Source: Acanthamoeba lenticulata
Taxonomy: Eukaryota > Discosea > Longamoebia > Acanthamoebidae
Reading direction: 5' to 3'
DNA: 64,000 bases
NCBI GenBank assembly: GCA_002179805.1
Contig: NAVB01000490.1
Coordinates: 39,646 to 103,645 of the forward strand
In this document: positions 11,111 through 21,337 of the stretch, piece by piece
How positions within the stretch are numbered: the stretch's first letter is position 1
Layout of the letters: each line of letters begins with the position of its first letter
Program-made: the position numbers and the translations under genes
The notes under the pieces: model-generated
What the model saw: only the letters and a program-made list of their open reading frames with translations
The model's database searches: none
What the model was told of the DNA's origin: nothing

Positions 11111-12614
11111 TCATTTGAGTGTCTCCTCTTCTTCTTCCTCTGCTTCTTTTTGGCCGTTTGTCGAGTCGGTAGCGCGTCGCTGACGACTGAGCACGGCCCA
11201 GTAGACGACGTCGTTGTGGGACGGCGGAATCGAGGCCAGCCACGCGCTCCAGCCCTCTTCGTCTTCGACCACCTCCGCTGGTCGCGGCAGGCCCTCTTGT
11301 CGCGGCCGCGGCAGCGCCCACGCCCGGTCCAGATGCTCGCTCGGCCTGTTGTGTCGTCAGGTCGTGAGTCGACAAACGCAAGGACGAGAGAGAGAGAGCC
11401 ATGAACGGACCGGGAGGGGTCGAGGAAGAAGCGGCCGTAGACGGGGTAGCCGCCCCGCCCGCGCTGGTCGACCGCCTCGGCGCCCTGCATGGCCAGCAGT
11501 TCGACGCAGTGCACCGTCTGACACCCGAACAGGCGCGCGTCGTCGATCACTTGCTGGTCGCTCCCCCGGCCTCCGCCCCGGCCTCGCTGTCGCTCCCTTC
11601 CTCGGTGAGGGGCATCGGTGGCCTGCGCAGGAGCCGACGCCGTCGGCCGGCCCGCGTAGACGATCACCTCGCCCTCGACTTCGCTGGTGTCCGCCGGCGG
11701 TGGCCCCTTGGCGGGGACGGCGGCCGTCGAGGGCGGGCGAAGGATCTGAAGGACGCGCGGGCCCGGAGCGTCGCTCCCGCGGAGTCCACGCGCGCGGCTG
11801 AAAGAGCGGACCTTGAGGAGCGTGGCGTGCGGGGTGAAGGGCGTCCACTTGATCGACGGCAGCACGGACGGCTCGTGCTCGGTGAACCACGCGTGCAAGT
11901 CGCCTGCGCGCACGGTCGTGTGCGTGCTCGATTCAAGCTCTTGCATGAGGTCTCGCGCAAGGGAAGGAAGAGGGAAGACGAGGTACGGGCAAGTCGCTCG
12001 AGCGGGGCCGGGTCGGCGACGGCGGCCCACAGCACAAACTGGCCGCGGGCCTTGTCGAAGCAGCGAAGTCCGCGCAGCTGCAGCTCAAACTGTTGTGTTG
12101 TGTGCAGCACGTTGTAGAGCTGAGGAAGGGCCCCTGGGAGGGTCGAGTACGGAAAGAGGAGGCGTACGGGCGAGAAGAGCTGGGGGAGGCGGGCGGCGGC
12201 CCAGGCGGCGCACAGGGCCTGCGTGCGCGCAAGCAGGGCGGGCGTAGGGACGCACACGACAAAGAGAGTGATGTGCAGCTTGCGGTGCACGTCGATCGTG
12301 TAGCGCCCCAGCCCAGTACGCGGCAGCTTCCGGGACCCGGCATGCAGGTTCCTGGGCCGTTGGTCTTCCTTCTGCTGCTCTTCCTCCACTTCGTTGGCCT
12401 CCTCTGCGGGATCAGATGTGCTGGTGGTGGTCGGGCAAGTGGAGGGCCAGAGGCGAGCCTCCTCGGTGAGCAGGTGCTGCTGGAGTTCTTTTGCCCTGCG
12501 CACGACGTCGGGTTCATCAAGTCGCACCGCAAAGAAGAAGTTTGGGGATGGCCTGGCCACGGCAGGGCCCCGTGCTCGTGGTGCTGGGGCAGACGCAACT
12601 CTGCTCACAGTCAT
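11111..12614 (-). CDS. AKAP7-like 2H phosphoesterase-family protein
   Basis: Belongs by motif to the 2H phosphoesterase superfamily, the fold of the AKAP7/AKAP18 central domain, which binds or hydrolyses 2',5'- or cyclic phosphodiesters of RNA or nucleotides. The first HxTx motif is KLHITLFVV at about 12270-12285. The second is FTPHATLLKV at about 11822-11850. The strand NFFFAVRL before the first motif and FELQLRGL between the motifs fit the family. Acidic linkers (EEANEVEEEQQKE) break the fold. Later exons include FGCQTVHCVELLAM, a normal C-terminal strand of AKAP7-type proteins, and end in an acidic tail with a TGA at 11111-11113. The start at 12614 (MTVSRVAS) is preferred because the upstream frame would enter the tRNA gene. 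An apparent frameshift at about 11962-11996 is removed by a pyrimidine-rich intron of only 35 bases, which needs cDNA. Whether it binds a kinase anchor is unknown. Confidence 0.75.
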
Positions 12615-12780
12615 CTTGGCCACGGAAGTAGAAGGGGCAAAAGGTACACTGAGGCAAGCGTAGTAAATAACATGGTTATACATGGGATGAACCAAGCTTG
12701 CCCAATCAGCAGCAGCATGTGCTTCCATCACTGATTTTAATCTTGTAAGCAGACGTCTCGGAAACCGCCAAAAAGGTACA

Positions 12781-12853
12781 TGCCTCACGTGAGGATCGAA
12801 CTCACGACCTTCAGATTATGAGACTGACGCTCTACCGACTGAGCTAGCGAGGC
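12781..12853 (-). tRNA. tRNA-Met (CAT), elongator, copy 1
   Basis: A 73-base cloverleaf without intron. The acceptor stem is GCCTCGC with GTGAGGC and discriminator A. The D arm is TAGCTCAGTCGGTAGAGC. The anticodon loop is CTCATAA, with CAT at positions 34-36, and the T arm is GTGAGTTCGATCCTCAC. The stem sequence TCAGT/TCTGA around the loop is that of eukaryotic elongator tRNA-Met, not the initiator. Confidence 0.97.
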
Positions 12854-12930
12854 GGTTGTTAAGTAGAGAAGATCAGCAGCTCTGGAGCGAATATGAAAAA
12901 AATAAAACATGAGCACAAATAAAAAATGAG

Positions 12931-13003
12931 TGCCTCACGTGAGGATCGAACTCACGACCTTCAGATTATGAGACTGACGCTCTACCGACTGAGCTAGCGA
13001 GGC
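12931..13003 (-). tRNA. tRNA-Met (CAT), elongator, copy 2
   Basis: Identical in all 73 bases to the copy 77 bases away, on the same strand. The spacer between the two copies is unrelated A/T-rich sequence, so the duplication is old or the copies are kept alike by conversion. Confidence 0.97.
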
Positions 13004-13408
13004 TGGTATGTTTAAAAGGGGTCGAGGCTGCTACAATGATCGCATCGTCTTCCAGCTGTTTATTTGGCGCCAAAGTTGCGCCCATTTTTGCCGCGCCCAG
13101 AGCTAGTCGTGCCCTCTGTTCGCCCCCGTTCCATCCCCGTGCCTTGTGGACACAACACAATCGTGGCTCGCTCAGAAGTAGAGAGAAAGTTGTTTTATAG
13201 TTTAAAGATGTACAGAATAGACTTGCGGTCAAGACAACAGCATCTTGGTGTTCTGGCCGCGAGAGGAAGAAGAACGGCAGGCGGTAAACGAGGATCTTGG
13301 TCCCGCCCCCTGCCGCAGGAAGCAACCCCTCTGGCAGCGTCGGCTGGCCAAGACTGGAGGTAGCTCACGAGGAAAAAAAGAAAGCGGATGGTCGGCAGAG
13401 AGATGGGC
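13004..13408. other. 3' flank of SAP gene with E2F-like palindrome
   Basis: No gene is recognised in these 405 bases between tRNA-Met copy 2 and the stop codon of the SAP gene. They contain TTTGGCGCCAAA at 13063-13074 and probably the 3' UTR of the SAP-domain gene. Confidence 0.5.
13063..13074. promoter_or_regulatory. E2F-like palindrome TTTGGCGCCAAA
   Basis: A perfect 12-base palindrome containing the E2F/DP core TTTGGCGC on both strands. It lies 60 bases upstream of the 5' end of tRNA-Met copy 2 and 335 bases beyond the SAP gene stop. No start codon was identified next to it. Confidence 0.45.
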
Positions 13409-14664
13409 TTACTCGGCCTTGTCCTCATCCTCTTCGTTGTAGGCGAGAATGGCGTCGACGTAGGCCTTCTTGGTCTTGCCCTCGACCTTGAGGTTCTCCG
13501 CAGCGCAGTACGCCTTGAGTTTAGCCAGATCGTAGGTTTCGAGCTTGTCGAGGTCGAGCTCGGCCTCCTCCGCAGGCTCGGTAGTCTCCTTGGTCTCGAC
13601 GGGCTTGGCGGGGGCCTTCTTGGTCTGCTTAGTATCCTTCTTGGTCTCCTTAGGAGACTCCTCCTCGGCGCCCTCGCTCGCCTTCTTGGTGGTAGACTTC
13701 TTCTTGGTGCTCTTCTCCTTCTTTCCGGACTTCTCCTTCTTGGCGGCCAGCTTCTCCTTCTTACCGGCGAGGGTCGTGTTCTCCTTGTCGCCCTCGAGCC
13801 AGGCGATAATGCGCTTGATCAGATCCTTCTTGCTTCCGGAGACCATGATCTCGTTCTCCTTGGCGTACTCACGCAGCTCCTCCACGGTGTACCTGCATTA
13901 GGTGGGGCACAAAGATTAGAACCTAACGATTCATGGCTGTGTGATTCGGAGCGAAAGGGGCTTGCGTACCACTGGTAAACGTCATCGTAGACGACGCCCT
14001 TGGCGAGCTTGGGCTTCGTCTTCGAAACCTTGACAGACTTCTTCTTGGGAGCCGCCTTCTTCTTCAGGGAAGCGATCTCGGTCTGTGTGGCGATGGCCTC
14101 GGCGACGGTGCCGTTGGCGGCATGGTCGGTGGCCTCGCAGAGCTCCATCTCGTAGGCGACGTCGAGGAGGACATCGTTGGGGAACGACTCGAGGAAGGCA
14201 ACGGCAGCTTCGCTCTCGATCTGGTCGTTAATCTCGCTGGCAAGCTTGTCGACGGAGGTCTTGGTGTCGAGCTCGAGATCAAAAACTTCTCCAATGGCAA
14301 CCAGCGTCTCGGCGTCGACGTAGGTCTTGAGGAACTTCTCAACGCCGTGGCTGTCGAGTGCCTCAAGAAGCCTCTTCTTGTGGACAAGCGGGCTCTTGGG
14401 GTTGTTAGACTCATGGTCAATGTTGAGCTGGGCCACGGCGTCGGCACGCTGCTTGGTGGTCATCTGCTCCGCAAGAATCTTGTTCGCAACACGGCGAATC
14501 TCGTTCTGGATAATCTTGCGGGCGTCACCGCTGGCGAGCGCCTTCTTCTCGCCCTTCTTGTTGGTCTTAGCCTCGTCGACGGCAAGCGCGAGGTTCCTGT
14601 CCGACTCAGCGAGCTGAACGAGGGAGCGAGGGGGGATGGCACGGAGGATGGTATCGAGGCTCAT
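13409..14664 (-). CDS. SAP-domain nuclear protein, otherwise unrecognised
   Basis: Two exons: 14664 to about 13970 and about 13893 to 13409. The join reads VYQW-YTVEELREYAKENEIMVSG, with donor GTACGC and acceptor TGCAG. The first exon encodes a helical N-terminal region of about 230 residues that I do not recognise, with a Lys-rich stretch (KKKAAPKKKSVKVSKTKPK). The second exon begins with a SAP-like helix-turn-helix (EELREYAKEN, then GSKKDLIKRIIAWLEG), followed by a long Lys/Glu/Thr tail. A second SAP-like motif near the C-terminus (LAKLKAYCAAENLKVEGKTKKAY) ends in an acidic tail. SAP motifs bind A/T-rich DNA or RNA, so a chromatin or nucleolar role is a reasonable guess. Palindromic E2F-like sites lie about 100-145 bases upstream of the ATG and suggest S-phase expression. 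Confidence 0.75.
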
Positions 14665-14981
14665 GTTTTGTGTGTGGTGTGTTTGTAGGTGGTACGCGAC
14701 GTGCTATGGGTCGATGAAAAACGGAAACTCGTTCAAGCGCCAGCTTTATTGCCGGCGCAGATTTGGCGCCAAAATGTCTTCCCGCCCAAATCTTTGGCGC
14801 CTTTGGCGTCCAACTAGTCGTTGATGACACGCCCGTTAGGCCCCCACCCAACGTCTACTCGATGGCTTCAGGGAACCACACAGCAAACTTCTTCGGGCAA
14901 GTGAAGTGACTCAAGTTATTTCTCATTTGCAAATCCACTATCTCATGACTGGAGCCTTTGGCTGTCCTGCTTAGTCCTCCT
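14665..14981. promoter_or_regulatory. Upstream region of SAP gene / 3' flank of Acinus gene
   Basis: These 317 bases separate two genes on the minus strand. They hold the E2F-like sites at 14762-14808 and presumably the SAP gene promoter and the Acinus polyadenylation region. No open frame is supported. Confidence 0.5.
14762..14808. promoter_or_regulatory. Three E2F-like sites upstream of SAP gene
   Basis: TTTGGCGCCAAA (14762-14773, perfect palindrome), TTTGGCGCC (14793-14801) and TTTGGCG (14802-14808) lie 98-144 bases before the minus-strand ATG. The consensus E2F/DP core is TTTSSCGC. The function is inferred from the motif only. Confidence 0.55.
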
Positions 14982-17121
14982 CTACTTGCCACGGCTGGGG
15001 CTTCTCGAGCTGCTCCTCGATGAGTAGCTGCGGCTTCTGCTACGGCTCGGGCTGCGGCTTCTCGAGGACGAAGGGCTGCGGCTCCTGGACGACGATGGGC
15101 TCCTCCGACGTCGGCTACGACTGCGACTGCGACTGCGGCTCCGGCTGTAGCTACAACGACAACAACAAAGATGGAAACAGTCAGACACAAAGCCACGAAT
15201 AGAAAGGGAGGATGATCATAAACGCACCTCCTGCCGCGTCTTCTCTTCCGCTCGCGCTCTTCGCGCTCCTCACGTTCCTTCTGCAGACGCTCCCTTTCTA
15301 GCCGTTCCTTCTCCTCCTTTTCCTTCTCCTTCTGCGCGACCTCTTCATCAGAGAGTGGCATAAAGTAAATAGGTGGCTTCGCCTTCGTCTTCCTGAAGAG
15401 GTCGTCCAGCGTCGGGCCACTCGGCTCTGTTTGTTCCAATGAAGTGAGGGGAATGGTCAGCCCCCTTCTTCTCCATCTTAAAGGGGCCAAGAGAGCGGTA
15501 CCGGGTGCCGGTTTCTGTCGTCGTTGACCCGGGTCGGCGGCTTTGCCTCCTCTGCACAAAAGTTGCGTCACAACACGGCGGCGTGTGAGTGCTAGACTGT
15601 ACAGTAGTGGCAAGCCTCGCCAGTCCATGTACCTTTCCCTGTCGCGACCGCGTGCTTCGGCCGGGTTGGCCGCTGCCTTCTCGGGGACTCGCGGGGGTGC
15701 CTTGCTCGCGAGCTCCTCGGGCGAAGCGAACTCGGCCAGGAGCGGCTTAGAGGTGTTGCCCACGGGCCAGATCAGTCCGTAGATCGCCTCCCGCGTCGCC
15801 GAGGCCTGTTCTACGCTCTCGTACTGTACGACCGGATGGGGCACGTCAGTCAGCCGATGAATGGAGGAAAGTTGTAGGCTCGAGGAGCTTGTCGTTGGGG
15901 CAAGAAGAAAGAAGCGCGCCAACGCACCGAGACGTAACAGTGGGTTTTGATGTCGTTCATCCAGAAGTTTGTGACGGTGCCTGTCTCTGCGAGAAGATCT
16001 TTTACGGCCTTCAAGGTGAAAGGACGCACAAAATTGCGTACCAGCAGCGTGTTGGTGGGCTCGCCGGTGGGCGCAGGCGCGGCTGAGTGATTCATCCAGT
16101 CATCGTCCACCACCACAACAACAACAACAAGAGCAGGTGTCACGGTCCTGTACTGATAAAGTTGCAGGGAAAGGAGATGAGACGTACAGTCAACGGCCTT
16201 AACGCGAGGCTGCTCGTCGTCAAGGTCAGCCTGCGAAGCCCGACGCTGGACGACGACCTTCCGCACGTCTTCCTTGCCACTCGTTGTAGTGGCTGCAGAG
16301 GGAGAGGAAGAGGAGGCGGTCTCTACAGAGGGCTGCGGCTTGGCCGGTTTCTCGAGCTCGCGCTGCCTCTCGCCTTCGCGCTCCCTGCGCCTGTGCCCAT
16401 CGCAAACCGCGTCAGAACCGGCCTGCAGCAACACACTGGGCGCAAGCTGAGCTTACCTGGGCTGGGTGTCGTCGCTTACGCGCTCGTCGCGCGTAGGGAG
16501 CGCATTCCCAAACAGGCGACGGCCTCGCTCCTGGGCGGCGGCCTCCTCGTCGAGCTTCTGTCTCTTGGCCGCGGCCTGATCGGTCGGCACGGCGTCGGTG
16601 ACCTCGCCGTTCGTCTCTGCCGCGGCGGTAGTAGTGCCAGTGGTGGGCGCCTCCTCTTGGTCAGATTCTTTTGATTGGGGCTCGTCCTCCAATTTGCGCT
16701 TCCTGTGCTCCCTTTCTTCCTCCATCTCATCTGGCTTGGGGTTAGTCTCCTCGTGCTGCTGCGGTTTCGCTTCCTCTTCCATTTGTTTCTCCTCAGCTGC
16801 CTCCTCTGAACGAGCTTCTTCTTCCTGTCCGACTCCAGCTTGCTTGTCCTCTTCATTTTCCTTCACCGCCGGTTCCTCGCTCTCCTCTGTGCCCACGGTC
16901 GTTTCGGCCCCGTTGGTCTCTTCGGCGTGCTTGTCCTCCTCTTGCGGCGCTTCCTTGGCCTGCTGTGCTGCCTCCTCGTCCATGAGGCCTACCAAGCGCT
17001 GATACAGATCAGATTTGCGCCCAGAAGTGCTTGCGCTGCGCTTCTTGAGTTCAGCTTGAAGCTCCTTCACAATCATATCCTCCACTTTCTTTCCATTCAC
17101 GCTGTGTCCCGAGTGAGACAT
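14982..17121 (-). CDS. ACIN1: Acinus orthologue: SAP-RRM-RSB-RS protein of ASAP/PSAP complex
   Basis: Acinus scaffolds the ASAP complex with SAP18 and RNPS1 on spliced mRNA at the exon junction complex. Domains appear in the orthologous order. A SAP motif (VEDMIVKELQAELKKRSAST, then GRKSDLYQRLVGLM) sits at the N-terminus, and a long Glu-rich region continues to about 16453. An RRM around 16080-15640 is spliced from TNTLLVRNFVRPFTLKAVKDLL, TGTVTNFWMNDIKTHCYVS and EFASPEEL. The RNPS1-SAP18-binding motif reads LDDLFRKTKAKPPIYFMPLS (about 15410-15360). It is followed by an Arg/Glu helix and an RS tail of alternating Arg-Ser to GK-stop at 14982. At least six exons are present. The RSB motif is nearly diagnostic for this family, so a generic RRM/RS splicing factor is unlikely. 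Confidence 0.9.
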
Positions 17122-17475
17122 GATGATCAAAACAGCCGCTTGGGATGTCGCTCGCAAAATGCAAATCTATTACACGCTTATGTTGGCTGAGCTTGAAATC
17201 TTCACTTGGACAACCCAGACACCAGCGCTCAAGATGGGGCTCGAATCTTGCGTGGGAGGGATCGTGGAAGCGAAGAAAGAGCAAAGAAAAAGGATAGCGA
17301 CAGAAAAAAAAAGTCCTCTGTGGACAAAGGAGGTCCAACCAAATATCAAACTTTGGCCTGCCTTTTTGGTTTGGTGTCCCTTGCGCTCTATCTCATAGAT
17401 AATTGTGGGGACTCGACCACGAACTTTTGGAGGTTCTTATAGCGTTTTGGGCCACCGTGAGGTGAGCAAGCCCGG
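17122..17475. promoter_or_regulatory. Divergent intergenic region, Acinus / unknown charged protein
   Basis: These 354 bases separate the ATG of the leftward Acinus gene from the ATG of the rightward gene. I see no coding segment. Promoters for both genes must lie here. Confidence 0.4.
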
Positions 17476-20001
17476 ATGAACTTCAACAAGATTAAACGCT
17501 TTACCTCGAGCAAGCTACGAGAGAGCGAGAGGGGCAAAGCCTGCGAGAATCGATTGGAAAAGGTACGCACTCGTGTGTTGCTCCCCCGGTGAAGTAGGCG
17601 AGTTACGGAACGAGTGCCTCACTCTTAGCCACTAGGAAGAAGAAACAGCGGAACCAGAACCCTTGATCAGCGATGAAAAATTGATCGAGGTGCAAAACAA
17701 AGTGAAGGAGATCTGGGAGCGCTCCTGGGAAAGCGTGGCGGCATACAAAGACGTGCCTCGACTTGTTAGCCGCTTTCACGTCTATGATGATAGTGGTGAA
17801 AGGCTAGACCCTAATCTGGATGACGTGCCTTCTCCACGACTGGGGCGCCAGGTGACTGCTCCTCCTTGCTTTCCCTGTGAGGACTTGAGGCTGGGCATTA
17901 ACTCTCATTACGGCAGGGAACGACCTGTTATGAAGCCGCAACAAGTGGTGGCGGTGGTAGGGGCATGCTTCGGTCGTCGAGTGCAGCATCGTTCGCCATT
18001 CACCCTGGTGAAGAGACCCCTGAAGAGATAGAGATGAAGCTACAGGCCTTTACCAAGAAGCGAGAAACCTTGAAGCACATATTCCTGGCTCTATGTTCTG
18101 TCGAGGGCGACGAAGGAGCTAGTGCTCTGCGGCAGAGGATAGAAGAGAACTTTGATCAGTACTACAAGGACAACTCTGATTTTTGTACGTGCTCGGCGGC
18201 ACACCCCAAAGGCATAACCTAACACCGCCTACAGCCCAGATCTCACAGAGCTTCATGAGCAAAGTGATCGGTGGAGATAGCAAGGTCAACCAAGTGTTCA
18301 AGGCGACAAATCAGGTACCTCTCAGATCTGGTGCCCTGTTGATGACTCAAGCCTGACTCGACCTTGCTGCCCCGCTCCATACGCAGAGCATCATCGCGCC
18401 AGCGGTCATCGCACTCAGTTTTTCCAAGTTGGGTCAGACACACCGATACAAGGACCGAAAGTTATGGCGAGTCTTTGTCCACATCATGCCAGATCAGGTC
18501 GTGGTCACCAACCAAAGGGGAGGTACGGATGATTAGAACCAGATCGTAGCCAGCTGGACCCTAAACTGGTGTTGTCTGCCTTGCAGAACAAGCCGTCGTG
18601 GCTCCGGATGCGCCAGAGTTCTTTGAGTTTACCTGGGAACTGGTCATCGTGTTCAATCGAGAGCTGACCGAGATCCTGGACGTGCGCATGTGTATCGTCG
18701 ACGTCGTCTATGCTGCCCACGTAAGCCTTCACCACGTCTCTTGAAATATGTGTGGTTTTGCTAAGACGCGCGCGCACATGCAGGCCACTGAGGGTTTCAA
18801 GGATAAGCTGGAACGCATGCTGTCCAACATGTACAGAAGGGGGGAATCGGCCGAGACCTATGTCGAAAGGGTGCGCATGAAGGCGATGCTTGAAGCAAGC
18901 GCGGATACCGACGAGAAGATGGTAGGGGAGGAAGAGAAAGAAGGCGGCGTCGAAGAAGATTCTTCAGCGGTAAAGAACAAGGTCGATACCGACGACCTTC
19001 ATGATGAAGACGGCAGCCGCACCGGTCGAAGCCGTAGAAAGAAAGGATTGACGCGATCAGGGAAGAGTAGCGACGGTACCGACAAGAGCAAGCTGCCGTC
19101 CTCAGGACCACTCCCTACGCGGCCTGTCAATCCGGAGAAGATGCGTCGATACATCGCGGAAGAGAACAACCGACTGGACGAGGACGACGATGATGACGAA
19201 CCGTCCAAGCCTCCTCGACCCAGCGGTCCTCCAAAGCTGTACATGGCGGACAGGGCGAAGCTGCGGCTGGGAGGACTGGCTCCGCACAGCTTAGGTGGCA
19301 GCGGCAGCTTCAGTGCCCGAACGAGGCGAAGAGACGAAGAGGAGGAACGAGTGGGAGGCGAGCGCAACGGCGATAAGAGAAAGAGCCAGAAGTCGCTCAC
19401 GGCCGCCCAGCTGAAGCAGCGACACGAGCTGGAAGAGTCGCTGAAGGAGGAGCGAGCGGCCATGGAACGACGGGCGCCGCATAAGCAGACGTCACCATCC
19501 AAAACACACAGCTATGCGACCAAGGATCGAGAGTCGCGCGAGCGAGCGTCCTCTCAGTTGCGAGTAAGCAAGGAGAAGGAGAAGGAGAAGGACACGAACG
19601 ACAAGAGTCAACAACAGCACAACAACAACAACAACGGCAGCAGGGAAGACGATGAACGAAGAGGATCGTCGCGTGAGGGCAAGAAACGAGATCGAACGAA
19701 GGAACGCACACAGATGTTTGCCGCCCTGGTTGGCGTGGAGCGGCCGGAGGAGAGAAAGCTCGACTCGGGCCTCCCCCGGCAGGGCAGCTCAACCAGTATT
19801 GCGCGCGGAGGCAGCGCCATCGCGGGCAGCGTGGCCAACGCCACGAAGATAAGCCTTCGAGAGAAGCGTATGAGCATGATGTTGCCCTCAACTCGCCCGG
19901 GAGCCCTTGATGAGCTCGTGCGCGACGAGTTTCCGCGCGAGCAGTCCCGCAAGGGCAAGAGCGAGCGGAAAGGAGGGAAGGAGGAACGTGTCAGAGGTTG
20001 A
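17476..20001 (+). CDS. Unrecognised protein with long charged C-terminal half
   Basis: I do not recognise this family. About seven exons begin at MNFNKIKRFTSS (17476). The ordered part spans about 17640-18830. It contains KLIEVQNKVKEIWERSW, a segment around 18030-18185 (EEIEMKLQAFTKKRETLKHIF), and two hydrophobic strands, KLWRVFVHIMPDQVVVTNQ (about 18460-18520) and FEFTWELVIVFNRELTEILDVRM (about 18620-18690). The last exon, from about 18782, encodes some 400 residues rich in Arg, Lys, Glu and Ser, with an acidic patch (DEDDDDDE) and a Gln/His/Asn stretch at 19605-19640. This half is probably disordered. The gene sits between Acinus and NAA30 and shares no visible feature with either. Confidence 0.72.
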
Positions 20002-20115
20002 TACCGTGTGCCCTCCAAGCAGTTTTGATCAACAGAAAAAAAAGAAAAGAAAAACTGAGAGAGACAAACGCTTCGTTTCTTTTTTTTTTTTGTTTTAATT
20101 TTTTATTACAATCAG

Positions 20116-21180
20116 ATGGAGACTCCATCAACAGAAGTGGCAGCGTCGGTACCTCAAGAACCTGAGAAGGTGCAGGCTGAGGCTGCGGTGCCTGCAGTGG
20201 TTGCAGAGGGTGAGAAGAAAAAAGCTCGCCGTAGGAAGAAGAAGGGAGGTGCTGCCGGAGGCGGCAATGCGATGGCTACTGCGCAATCGTACGGTCTCAT
20301 CCAGCAGACAAGAGTGTCATCTTTCTTCTTGGCCGCCAATTGACAGCGATTTTTTTTTCTTCGTTCCAATGTGGTACGTAGGCCACGGGGTACAGCACCT
20401 GCCTCTGCCAAGGCCACACTAGCGGCTGTGGCGCATGGTATCAGGTATGAAACCTACAAGGATGAGTCCCAGATGCAAGCCATTATGGATCTCTTCGCCA
20501 AAGATCTCTCCGAGCCCTACTCCATCTACACTTATCGCTACTTTATCAACAACTGGCCTCGACTATGCGTGCTGGTTCGTGCTGGGTTAGAGGGTCACTT
20601 CTCCTTCCCATGGCGTGGCTGACCGCGAGCTGTGCGCACTTGTCCACGACGTTGTTGGTTGCTTTTGTGTTGCGCGCCAGGCCTTTGACGCCAGTTCCGA
20701 TCGAATGGTGGGCAGCATCGTGTGCAAGCTGGACAATCACCGGGGCCACTACCGCGGCTACATCGCCATGCTGGCTGTGGAGGACGGCTATCGAAAGCGA
20801 GGCATCGGTACGCTGCAGTGCCAGAGTTGTAGCTCTTCGGCCTGCGAGTTGTTCATGGTGTATGTGCTGTTGGTTGGGGGTGCAGGTTCACAACTGGTGA
20901 CGAGGGCCATCAACACGATGAAGGAGGAAGGCTGCGAAGAGGTGGTGTTGGAAACCGAGGTCACCAACAAGGGCTCCCTGGCTCTCTACGAGAGGCTGGG
21001 CTTCATCAAGGACAAGCGACTCTGCCGCTACTACCTCAACGGCGTTGATGCCTTCAGGTACTGTTTCCAAACACGAAAGTGTAGGAGAATTGGATCATGT
21101 TTGCTGTTGTTCACAAAGTAACGACTCCTAAATCCAACTTTAGGTTGAAGATCTTCTTCTTGAAGGATCCGCCTGTGTGA
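20116..21180 (+). CDS. NAA30: N-alpha-acetyltransferase 30, NatC catalytic subunit
   Basis: Acetylates N-terminal Met followed by a hydrophobic residue, as catalytic subunit of NatC on the ribosome. The first exon encodes a low-complexity Ala/Glu/Lys leader with [12 protein letters not shown], which is common in ribosome-bound Nat subunits. The GNAT fold follows in four further exons: [19 protein letters not shown] and [17 protein letters not shown] (about 20443-20570), VGSIVCKLD and [18 protein letters not shown] (about 20680-20805, the RxxGxG acetyl-CoA loop), and [11 protein letters not shown] with [21 protein letters not shown] (20890-21057). The protein ends [13 protein letters not shown] at 21180. 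[12 protein letters not shown] and the terminal FRLK block are typical of Mak3/NAA30, not NAA10, NAA20 or NAA50. The first exon-intron junction (about 20315-20385) is uncertain. Confidence 0.92.
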
Positions 21181-21337
21181 GCCGTCGAAGACGAAAGGGC
21201 AATAAAGAAGACCTCATTTTGGTGTGACTGTCGACGCTAAATCCCAGACAAATTGAGGAGGGGGGAGGTAAGTAAAGAGAGAAGACGACAAAAAGCGAAG
21301 GTCTTGGTGGAAAGGGGGCGAGCTTGTTTGTGCCAAA

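Noticed and set aside
11401..12117. Long + strand frames (238 and 195 residues)
   Set aside because: They overlap the antisense of the AKAP7-like gene, which has two HxTx motifs in the right order. The + frames have low-complexity Arg/Gly composition.
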